Shown here: positions 8,901-17,000 of the stretch, piece by piece
Numbering within the stretch: the stretch's first letter is position 1
Layout of the letters: every line of letters begins with the position of its first letter
Source of the DNA: RGIG4140 sp045532865
GTDB taxonomy: Bacteria; Pseudomonadota; Alphaproteobacteria; CAAHEQ01; UBA3637
DNA length: 22,426 nucleotides
Reading direction: 5' to 3'
Assembly (NCBI GenBank): GCA_045532865.1
Contig: JAZSGT010000012.1
Coordinates: forward strand, 1-22,426
Notes under the pieces: model-generated
What the model was told of the DNA's origin: nothing
Seen by the model: the letters and a program-made list of their open reading frames with translations, nothing else
The model's database searches: none
Program-made: the position numbers and the translations under genes

Positions 8901-9878
8901 GAGGCAAAACTTTATTCAGCACCTCAGCCAGCAGAAAATAGCGAAATGGCAAAAGCAAGGCATGAGGCCGATGTGTTAGAAGAACGGGTCTGTCGTGTTT
9001 TGCGTGCAATGGAAAGTTATCGTCAAGAACAAAAAAGCGCTGAGCAAAATAGACAATCTCAACAAGCGCAAGATGAAGCTGCAAGGTCAGATGCACCTCA
9101 ACCAGGGGCACCTCAAGCAGAACCTCAAGAAGAAACGCCAGTTGCTCAAGCACCAGCACCTCAACCAGCACCTCAAGCACCAGCACCTCAACCGGCACCT
9201 CAACCAGCACCTCAAGCACCGGCTCCATCTCAAGAAGAAACGCCAGTTGCTCCTGTTTTAGATGAGCAAAGTGATGAAGAAATTTCACATTTAACCCCTA
9301 GGGAACAAGTTGTGCATTTAATGGGGTTAAGAGATGCTCAAAATCCATTAAGACAAGCTCAAATTATTAGAAAATTAAACTCTCATCCTGAGCTTATTTA
9401 TCAGTTGCCAAATCCAAGAACAAGAGAAAAATCCATTTTAGCGTTGGCTGTTCAAGGGGGGCATAAAGAAGTTGTTGCTTATGTGTTTGATAAGGCAAGA
9501 GATGATGGTAAAAAAATTCCAAAACGCATTTTAACCGAGGCGCTTAAAACAGCTATTGAAAAAGGGGATAAAGAAATGCTTGAGCATTTGGTTAAAGAAA
9601 TAGGTCCAAGGTGGCGTGAGGTTGAAATGGATGTGTATAATATGCTCATTCGTCAAAAAGATCCAACATTGGTTGAGGTGTGTGCTCCATTGCTTAAAAA
9701 TGAAAATCAGCACAGAACACCTGCTGATGCACAACAAAAAATAGAACAGCTTTCAGCCAGATCCAGCGTGAATGGACAAGGTGCTGCTGGGGCGTTGGCT
9801 GAAACAGCTGAAGCCAATATTACAACATCGACAGGCAGAGGGGGTATTAGTGTTGACAATTCAAGGGGGAATGCATAA
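5904..9878 (+). CDS. Giant protein A: conserved core, Pro-rich linker, ankyrin-like C-domain and shared tail
   Basis: A 1324-aa protein of no family I recognise, homologous to protein C (14003-18376). The N-terminus has two Tyr/Gly-rich strand repeats (about 33-70) and no signal peptide. Blocks shared with C include FAMHYYMDQ.GA.GLP..NLS (258-278), SPRWQDI (337-343), YYGAPLD (374-380), a central Gly-rich hydrophobic stretch (491-526), LFPSR (936-940) and WLGADGK (991-997). Homology ends near 1040. Then come a Gln/Ala-rich region, a proline-rich linker (1083-1109), a helical domain with ankyrin-like pairs (about 1126-1270) and the tail shared with B and C (1290-1324). AAGGGGG precedes the ATG closely. 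The stop codon abuts the start of B. The hydrophobic segment could insert into a membrane. An effector or toxin role is inference only. Confidence 0.88.
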   Translation: MATQPSQRREIPVYDPQMPNLKYDPVQKDYVDSNGVRYYMYDGRYILKSRQQVNYQGRRYVVVDGELRNDGERGRISTNVAWEQAETRESQSQMDRTYVLAGFPQRSTVAGFENDALLARQNYNQTRYRYIQEEAMALNTSAGTEGVYEGICKRRLSAEMRVYKEVVPSRALFEHFKNKTISDISARIENHTATEQDHHVLDVLQGKNPPTSFYEFSVAIDAVSPLERPAASMGESDETAAEATQIYQLSVERMNASFAMHYYMDQMGAEGLPQMNLSAYNAGRAYQNMEAEMAKQSTLTGGQDAAHDYFETVYPAVQESEGEAAGFDHLFRCMQSSPRWQDISHVQSQTDVGLSQAERTAWGYLTPTVSLPDYYGAPLDERVAGFQSRQRNSGAFASRHANHSASHADAVRHYYRSNSILSQSLTAIQNYQRVMGSRSSAGGAIPYYAVSSTIAGAHHGVGANANAQSALGSAQTGEGSLNEDTSVLVSGSEVALAIGGFAAISFIPGMIIFGGASYGIHCAVEAVKEGRIQNGVDHLKKINQEVAREVVAHKTRLNELNRHPASRPALIYTRNQLQAKHIRTPDEERMLAYLNAEIENPATNTFGDIEFDDSIFNVSDSNLKAEVETMSQNYRELVQAQNELNVYAYAMTMYQNAHVARQDAGEINDASDQARASNEQEYQNRHGVNPNHFRYEATVRINASVRGSRLTPTQHQGGVSSRVEATLRSYESIMGTDPFNPTIPGARTTYRSVRQDLFSLPDQMNHRYQAMRALTRRWTNPAIADYENVPSNIAVSYSSGDVEQALFGAYSFEALKNRRLAELNSQLQQGMPLSEAEQKEKEILEASTTVSFASYQKACNEQGIEGVLTASHRTKPTSLEGKTGWAVRGHHQLNTCIDSLHNMAEEQYEFLQSIQHYAQSGNLLKGYTTSRNIVSLFPSRQRRMDEALQHPASIQQRVTRQFVAEKEVLSDMFAVLQSAPDFQAICEQNNWLGADGKFDEAKLYSAPQPAENSEMAKARHEADVLEERVCRVLRAMESYRQEQKSAEQNRQSQQAQDEAARSDAPQPGAPQAEPQEETPVAQAPAPQPAPQAPAPQPAPQPAPQAPAPSQEETPVAPVLDEQSDEEISHLTPREQVVHLMGLRDAQNPLRQAQIIRKLNSHPELIYQLPNPRTREKSILALAVQGGHKEVVAYVFDKARDDGKKIPKRILTEALKTAIEKGDKEMLEHLVKEIGPRWREVEMDVYNMLIRQKDPTLVEVCAPLLKNENQHRTPADAQQKIEQLSARSSVNGQGAAGALAETAEANITTSTGRGGISVDNSRGNA
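9124..9252 (+). repeat. Pro-rich coding repeat flanked by a 24-bp direct repeat
   Basis: Inside gene A, (APQ)PAP-type codons repeat at 9150-9230 as cctcaagca/cctcaacca units. An exact 24-bp direct repeat flanks them at 9124-9147 and 9229-9252, encoding QEETPVA twice, 105 bp apart. The structure points to slippage or duplication expanding the flexible linker. Confidence 0.85.
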
Positions 9879-12800
9879 ATGCGACGTGATGAATTAAAAC
9901 AACAATTTGAGCAATTATGCGCTGAAGGTAAGATAGATGAAGCAGTTGCTCTTTTGAAACGAGAAGATAGCTATGGCTTTTATTTGTCTGATGTTTTGGC
10001 ATATGCTGCTCAAAAAGGGCATTTTGAGGCTGCAAAAAGCGTTTTTCGCTCTTGGAATGAAGAGGTAAAATCTGTTGATTTAAATAAATTTTTGAATGAG
10101 ATGATTAGCAATACTTCTCCTGAAGGTGTTCGTTTAGCACTTGAGTTGGGGGCTGATGTAAACAAGGTGTATTTATCTGAATCACCTTTAATGCACGTGT
10201 GTCAATATTCTCTTGATCGTAAAAAACAGGTTGAAATGGCCAGACTTTTGATTGAAGCAGGGGCTGATATTAATGCGCAAGATAATTACGATCAAAACAC
10301 AGCTCTTATCGAAGCTGTATCTTCGCCTTATCCTAATAAAGAGTTGATTAAATTTTTGTTAGATAATGGTGCAGATGTTTCCTTGACGAATAAAGAGGGG
10401 TTAACAGCGCTTGATATTTTGAACAAAGATCAATTTGGCAGAAATCAAGATATTATTGAACTCATTATGAGATCACAAGAAGGAACAGGTGCCTTAGATA
10501 CGGCTTATCAAACCTCGTCTTTGGTGAGTGCTATTTCATCAAAAAATATGGATTTGGCACGACAAATGATTGAAAGAGGGGATGATGTCAATCGTCCGGA
10601 TGCACAAGGAAAAACGCCTTTAATGGCTGCTGCTGAGGCAAGAGATGCACGAATGGTTTCTTTGTTGTTAGAGAATGGAGCTGATATTAATGCTCGGGAT
10701 AATCAAGGCAATCCAGCTTTGTTATATGCATTTTCAAGATTGCAGAACAGTCAAGTTATTGAAGCTTTTTTAAACCATCCTAACTGTGAAATTAATTTTA
10801 ACGATCCAATCCTTCCAACTTTGATTAAAAATACAAATGCTTCAGATTACAAACCTTACATTCATCACTTAGTTCAAATGGCAAGTGAACAAAACGATAA
10901 TCCAAATTGGATGTTTGTTAAAAATAGTGAAGGATTAAATGCATTAACAGCAGCACTTGAACAAAAAGATTATCGTTTAGTTCGACAAATTTTGCGTTCA
11001 TGCCCATCTGCTTGGAAAGAAAATAAAGATGAGGTTGTTAAATTGTTGCAAGCAGCAGCTAACACACCAGAAGGGTTAGATGTTGTTTTGGGGGCAGGTG
11101 TTGATATTAATACAACTGATTCAAACGGTGATACAGCCTTGATATTGGCTGCAAAATCCAATTCGCATGATGCTGTTTCAAATTTGATGCGCTATGGGGC
11201 TGATGCAAGTATTTCAAATAATCAAAGGCAAACCATTGAAACGGTTGTCTCTTCTTCGGACCATGGTTCTGCAAGAAATGCATACGAAGGGTTTTCTTCT
11301 TCAGGTTATGATTATCAAGCCTATCAAGCAAATCCAGAAGCTATTAATCAAAAAGATCAACATGGACATACGCCTTTGATGCGTGCTGTGATGCAAAATC
11401 GGATTGATATTGTGCAAGAATTGTTAAAGTATAATCCTGATTTAACGCTAACGGATAATAGAGGGCAAACAGTTTTGGAATATTGTGCTGCAAGATCAAA
11501 TCCGGTTATGATGCGAACGCTACTTGCTTATGCACATCAGCATAAACCAGTTGAAGGCACACAAGGTGTTGTGGGGGAAGAAGCTCAAAATTTAAATGCT
11601 TTGCTTGAATCAATTAAAACACTTAACAAACAAGCTTTTGATGAAGCTATTCGAAAGTTGCCTCGTTTAGATGTTCAAAATGAACAAGGTGAAAATCCCC
11701 TTCAAGCAGCATGTCGTGTGCTTCAAGCACTTGCAACTAATCAAACGCAAGATTTTTCACAAGAGGAAAAAGAAACAGTCTTTCAAATGGTAAAAGATTT
11801 AGCCAGCAGATCATCAGCGCCTCTAATGTCGGATGGGGATAAATCCCCTTTGATTATTCTTGCAAAGACATTAAGATATGCTCAATCGCCTGAAGATAAA
11901 AAATATATTGAATCGGTGATGTGCCATTTGGTGGATAAATCAAGTGGTAATACTAAAGATGGCCATGGTGTTTCATTGTTGGAATATGCGTTGCAAGAAA
12001 ATGCTCAAGATTTGGTTAAAAAAATAGTTCTTGAAAGAAATGTCAATTTAGATGAAAAAACACCAAATGGTGAAACACTGAGGCAGTTGTTGGAAGAAAA
12101 AGGAGAGCCTTATCGTTCATGGGCTCAGCAACAACAATTTGGGACAGGGTATAACCCACATGCAACGTTAAGAACTGTTCATAATAAGCCTTATGAAGCA
12201 ACAATTGAAATGGCTGTTGGAATGGGCAACTCTGATATGATTGCGTCCATGATTAATGAAGGTGTTTATCCTACATCAAATATGATTTGGGATATTAATA
12301 ATATGGATGAGTTGTATCAAAAAGGGTGTGCTGATGCTTGGTCATTGGCAACAACTGAACGCTGGAGAATAAGAGATACTATCCAAGCAAATCAAGGCAA
12401 TACAGCTTTGCATTATTTGGTAAAGGATGGGTATTATCAAGAAACTGCAAAACTTTTAAGGCATATTGGTAATGAAAATGCCAAAGCCTTTTTAAACACC
12501 CCTAATGAACAAGGGGTAACCCCTTTGATGGTTGCCATGCAAACAGGGGATCAACGTATGGTTGATTTGCTTCTTTATCATGGAGCTGATCCAATGGCGT
12601 GTGATAAGGATGGGAAGGATGCGTTTTCTTATGCTTCCAATAGCGCGTTGGCAACGCATCTAGTTGAGCAGACTGAACGGCCACAAACGGGTTCAGCCAT
12701 TGGACAAGATGCTTCTACACCAGAGCAAAGGATAGGTACAACTGATACAGATAAGTTTTTGGAATACTTGCATCAAGCAAGTATTTGTGCCAGTGATGAA

Positions 12801-13841
12801 AACTGGCGTGAATATGATGCCAAGATTGGAGAAGCACTTGCTCTTTATGAAAATGAATCTAATATCAATATCAATGCTGTTCATCCCCAAACAAGCAAAA
12901 CAGCTTTGATGATGGCAGTTGAAATGGGGGATGTGGGTTTGGTTTCCAAGTTGTTAGAAGACCCTCGTATGACAAGTGAGTCTTTAACATTTAAGCATAA
13001 TGGTAAAACAGCTCTTGATATGGCTGTTGCAAATGGGGAAGGAGAAATGATCCGTTCGTTAACACGTGTATATCAAGAACGAGATTGTAATATTGGAGAT
13101 CCAACTGCGCCAGGAAAGGCACTTTTACTTGCCAAAGAAGGAAAAATTGAAGCTCTTTTAGAATTGGCAGAGAAGCATCGTTTAGATATTAAAAATACAA
13201 GAGATGCAGACGGTAGATCAGTGTTGCATCATTTGGCTTCGCGTAGTGATTTTAAGACGATTAATGAGCTTTTGCAAGACTCAAAACAAGATATTACAAC
13301 ACAAGAATTTGTTGTGCCAGATAATAATGGTAACTCTGCGCTTGATATTTTAGCGTCGAACGGACAAAAAGAACGTGTTTCAAACTTTGCGAAGGTGAGA
13401 TTTTATGAAGAGCTTCAAAAAGGTGCACAAGCCAATGTTGATGTGGTTCGTGAGCTTTTAGAACATGGAGGGCAAGATATTTTAAATCAGCGTGATGAAT
13501 ATGGGCAAACTCCTTTGACTTATGCCATTAAATCGGGGAATGCTCAGTTGGTTAACTTGTTGTTGTCTCAGGCAAAAGAATGTTTGATTACACTTGAAAA
13601 TGGGGAACAAGTTTCACCTGAACAGCTCGCAAGAAATATGCTTGCACAGGCACAACAATCAGGGGATGAACAAGCTAAACAAAATGCACAAAATGTGTTG
13701 AATTGTATCTTAAATTCAAACCAAAATGGACAAGGCGCATTGGCAACATTGAATGAAAATTCAGAACAAAGAATCACAACTGTTCAAGGTGCAGATGGGG
13801 TGGCAGTTTCACATCAGTCCCCAAGGGAAAGAGGGTCTTAA
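9879..13841 (+). CDS. Giant ankyrin-repeat protein B
   Basis: A 1320-aa protein with many degenerate ankyrin repeats, seen as G.TPL..A...G......LL..GAD.N patterns. The clearest clusters are at about 80-195, 235-285, 350-450, 486-555, 838-925, 1004-1060 and 1145-1230. Ankyrin arrays bind other proteins. Residues 1-60 are helical pairs without ankyrin signature. A segment at 517-663 (containing QGVV..E..NL.ALL.SI) recurs in protein D. The last 38 residues are the tail shared with A and C. There is no signal peptide or membrane segment. The ATG directly follows the TAA of gene A, and the only ribosome-site-like sequence (AAGGGGG) lies inside A's last codons, so translation is probably coupled. 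It probably acts with A. No enzymatic motif was seen. Confidence 0.93.
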   Translation: MRRDELKQQFEQLCAEGKIDEAVALLKREDSYGFYLSDVLAYAAQKGHFEAAKSVFRSWNEEVKSVDLNKFLNEMISNTSPEGVRLALELGADVNKVYLSESPLMHVCQYSLDRKKQVEMARLLIEAGADINAQDNYDQNTALIEAVSSPYPNKELIKFLLDNGADVSLTNKEGLTALDILNKDQFGRNQDIIELIMRSQEGTGALDTAYQTSSLVSAISSKNMDLARQMIERGDDVNRPDAQGKTPLMAAAEARDARMVSLLLENGADINARDNQGNPALLYAFSRLQNSQVIEAFLNHPNCEINFNDPILPTLIKNTNASDYKPYIHHLVQMASEQNDNPNWMFVKNSEGLNALTAALEQKDYRLVRQILRSCPSAWKENKDEVVKLLQAAANTPEGLDVVLGAGVDINTTDSNGDTALILAAKSNSHDAVSNLMRYGADASISNNQRQTIETVVSSSDHGSARNAYEGFSSSGYDYQAYQANPEAINQKDQHGHTPLMRAVMQNRIDIVQELLKYNPDLTLTDNRGQTVLEYCAARSNPVMMRTLLAYAHQHKPVEGTQGVVGEEAQNLNALLESIKTLNKQAFDEAIRKLPRLDVQNEQGENPLQAACRVLQALATNQTQDFSQEEKETVFQMVKDLASRSSAPLMSDGDKSPLIILAKTLRYAQSPEDKKYIESVMCHLVDKSSGNTKDGHGVSLLEYALQENAQDLVKKIVLERNVNLDEKTPNGETLRQLLEEKGEPYRSWAQQQQFGTGYNPHATLRTVHNKPYEATIEMAVGMGNSDMIASMINEGVYPTSNMIWDINNMDELYQKGCADAWSLATTERWRIRDTIQANQGNTALHYLVKDGYYQETAKLLRHIGNENAKAFLNTPNEQGVTPLMVAMQTGDQRMVDLLLYHGADPMACDKDGKDAFSYASNSALATHLVEQTERPQTGSAIGQDASTPEQRIGTTDTDKFLEYLHQASICASDENWREYDAKIGEALALYENESNININAVHPQTSKTALMMAVEMGDVGLVSKLLEDPRMTSESLTFKHNGKTALDMAVANGEGEMIRSLTRVYQERDCNIGDPTAPGKALLLAKEGKIEALLELAEKHRLDIKNTRDADGRSVLHHLASRSDFKTINELLQDSKQDITTQEFVVPDNNGNSALDILASNGQKERVSNFAKVRFYEELQKGAQANVDVVRELLEHGGQDILNQRDEYGQTPLTYAIKSGNAQLVNLLLSQAKECLITLENGEQVSPEQLARNMLAQAQQSGDEQAKQNAQNVLNCILNSNQNGQGALATLNENSEQRITTVQGADGVAVSHQSPRERGS

Positions 13842-13850
13842 ACCAGTATT

Positions 13851-13883
13851 ATTTAAACGCTTTAAAAAAGATTTAAACGCTTT
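13851..13883. repeat. Two 13-bp direct repeats in the B-C intergenic region
   Basis: ATTTAAACGCTTT occurs at 13851-13863 and 13871-13883, with a 20-bp period, just after the stop of B. The first copy extends to TTTAAA-CGC-TTTAAA, a short AT stem with a three-base loop but no T tract, so it is not a typical terminator. Two copies about two helical turns apart could be a protein-binding site. Confidence 0.6.
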
Positions 13884-13937
13884 TGTATGGTTCTTTTAAT
13901 TGCCTAAAATTTTATTCATAAAAAATGTTGTTTTTTC

Positions 13938-13966
13938 TTTACACCTCTTTTTTTTGGTGTTAGACT
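13938..13966 (+). promoter_or_regulatory. Sigma70-like promoter for cassette 2
   Basis: TTTACA (-35, 13938-13943), a 17-bp spacer and TAGACT (-10, 13961-13966). Transcription would start near 13973. A perfect TATAAT (13968-13973) lies just downstream but lacks a -35 at the right distance. Either choice favours the ATG at 14003 over the one at 13976. No terminator separates B from here, so read-through from cassette 1 is also possible. Confidence 0.5.
13941..13960. promoter_or_regulatory. Inverted repeat within the cassette 2 promoter (operator candidate)
   Basis: ACACC (13941-13945) and GGTGT (13956-13960) form an inverted repeat around ten pyrimidines (TC then eight T). It overlaps the end of the -35 box and fills the spacer up to the -10 box, which is the position of many repressor operators. 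The five-base arms are short, so chance is possible. Confidence 0.35.
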
Positions 13967-14002
13967 ATATAATATATGTCTTTAAATTCATGGGGGGATT
14001 TT

Positions 14003-17000
14003 ATGGCTCAGCAAGAACAAGATGGCGCAACTAATTTTTTGTTTAGGGTAAGAGAGGAAATAATAAGATATGAGCGCTCAGGCTCTACTTATGTGAGACC
14101 TGATAAGAGTGGATCTGCCGAAGCACCCCGTGTGTTGCCTGTGGTTGAATTTAATCCACTTGAAATTGGGTCTGAAGATGATTTGATTTATGATGCAGAA
14201 CATGATGTTTATCGTCATAAGGATGCTGCAATATATTATAAAAAAACAGAGGATGGTTTTGTTTTAAAAGAAGGTCAGTTATTTGTTGTTCTCTCTGAAG
14301 GGTCTAGAACAGTTCCATGGGAGATTAATAATGAGGGAGAAATAATTCGACACTATCAAAGACCTATTGTTGATAGAGCTGCTGTCGCATTAGTTTTAGC
14401 GCAAAATCGGCATCGGGAGGCAAGTTCATCAATTGTTTTGCCAGGGTTTCCTTTAAGGGGTGAGGCGATATCGATGTGTATTGATGCGCAAGCTGGCATT
14501 GTTGAATATCAAGAAATCCGTTATCGGCATTTGTTAGAAGATGAAACATCAACGTTTGATACGGATGATGCTGTTCAGGCAATGTATAAAAATAAAGGAG
14601 AGCAAATTACTTCTGAAATAAATGCTTATCAGAGTATTGTTCCATCAGAAGCTCTTTTTGCGCATTTTAGAGAAACGTTGATCAAGCATTTGGAAGAAAA
14701 GAGAAGCAATAATACCTTAACAGAAGATGAGATAACAGTTCTTAATGTTTTGAATAATCCGGAAATTGATACTTTTTATGAATTTGCTGTTGCAACTGGT
14801 CAAATAGAAGAAATTCCAACACCTCAATTATTGCCTTCTGAAAGAGGGAGCGCAGTTGCTTCAGAGTATGTGAAGCAGTTGCGAGATCTTCAAATAGCAA
14901 AAGTTAATACTGGTTTTGCTATGCATTATTATATGGATCAACAAGGGGCAGCCGGTTTGCCTTCTTTAAACCTGTCTGGATATCAAGCGAATAGTGCTTA
15001 TGAAGATATTGTTAATAGACGCAATCGCCCTGGTAGTAGTGATGATGATTTTTATAAAAGGTGGCATAATTCAAATCAAAAGCGAATGGGTGAAGCTGAT
15101 GCAATGTTGTATATTTTTAGTTGTATTCATCGTTCGCCACGTTGGCAAGATATTGCTTATTTTCAAGAAGGTCTTATTCCTTTATCTGAATATGAGAGAA
15201 GACAATCTTGGCAGGAGCTACATCCAAATGGAAATTTGCCGATGTATTATGGTGCCCCATTAGATGATTATGTATCAAGACGTGCAGCTCTTTTGCCTAA
15301 AAATGAAAGAGAAGCTGCTGCGCAGTTACCTATGGGGGTGCGGAAATATTATTATTCACATTCTTTTTTAGAACAATCAATTAATGCAATTAATACCTAT
15401 CGCACAGCTATGCGGCCAGCAGAAGGTGAGAATGCACAGACAGGACGAATTCCACTTTATCGAATGGGTTCAAATTCAGGAAATGTGCATGTGAATCAAA
15501 TTGGCTTATCGAATTATTATGTATCAGACGAGAATAATATTGATAATCTCTTAATGGGAGGGGCTGCTTCTGCGCATCGAGTGGATATGGATTCATCAAT
15601 AACGGTTGGTAGTGTAGATTTTGCAACATTTGTTGCAGCAACGCGTATTAGGACTGTTGGGGCTATTATGACCTTAGGTGTGGGAGGTTTCCCTGGTTTT
15701 ATCATTGGGGCTGCTGTTGGTTATGCAGCACATTGTACTTATAGTTACGTTATGAATTTGGTTGAAGAAGGTAAAATTCAAGACGCAATTGGAATTGTTG
15801 ATGAAACAATTAACGATGTAAATGCTCAACGAATAGCTCTTTCAACCAGAATGGAGGTTCTCGCTAATTGTCCAGAAAAAGATAAAGCGCTTCAGTATGT
15901 TTGTGATGAATTAGCAAAAAAGAGGACAAGAACAAAAGAGGAGGAAGCTCTTTATCAATACCTTTTAGCTGAAATTCAAGATCCTACCACAGAATTTAGT
16001 GCTGCAAGTTTTGATGCAAGTTCAATAAGCAATGTTTCAATAAATGGTGATGTGAGTGATAAGCAGCTTTTACATCAATTTGAGGAAAAAGTTCGTGAGC
16101 AAGCAGCAGCATTTGATGCATTAGCTAAAGTTCATGGAGAAGCTTCTGTTTATGCTTATTGTTTAAATACATATTATGCAAGTCAAAGAGCGCGTGAAAC
16201 AGATAGAACGCCTTATACTACTGCGAGAGATAATGCTATTAATAACCAAGCAACAAATCGTCAAGCATCTATGACAGGGGCTCCATCTATTCATGTGACA
16301 AACAGTGCGCATGGAGAAATTCCTGTATCTTTGACTGACGTTGTTCAAGACCCTAACTCGGTTCAAAATGCTCAAGAGTTAAATTCTGATGTTGTATTAG
16401 ATCGTGTTCGTTTGCGTGTGGGCGAATATACTTATAACCCAGATACAGACAGAAAGGTTTGGGTAGCAACTGATATATTGAAATATGAGAATGTTAGATA
16501 TGAAGCTAATCAAGAGGTTTTAAGAGAGGGGTATCGTGCTCGATATACAAGGGAAGCGATGCGTTCTTTAACAAAAGTGTGGGAGGGTGATCCATTTCGA
16601 CATGATTCAGGCTTAATTGCAGATCAAGCGGGAGCATCAAAAAATGTTGTTCTTCCCCATTCAGTTGATGGTTATGGCAATGCTATGTTTCATACTTATT
16701 CTTTTGCAACTGTTCGTCGGGTAGAAATTTCAAATATAGAAAAAGCTTATGTTAGAAATAATAAAGATCTTACGTCTGACCAATGGAGGCTATATCATCT
16801 TTTAACTGCTAGAACAATAAAAAAATCAGCCAATGGGTATCCTTCAGCAGATGATATTCAAAAATATAACAATGCAGTGAAAAAACTTCAAGAATTGGCA
16901 GGGGTGACAGATCCAAATGCTGATCCATATTATATCGAAAGGCTAAGATTAGAGCGTGTGGCATTATTAAAAACAGTAGATGTTCAAGACCCTAGCAATC

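Noticed and set aside
8641..9288. 215-aa minus-strand frame rich in Leu/Val/Glu
   Set aside because: It is the antisense shadow of the Pro/Gln-rich linker and neighbouring part of gene A, with no ribosome site.
13976..14002. ATG at 13976 as start of gene C
   Set aside because: It coincides with the predicted transcription start and has no ribosome site; GGGGGGA precedes the in-frame ATG at 14003.
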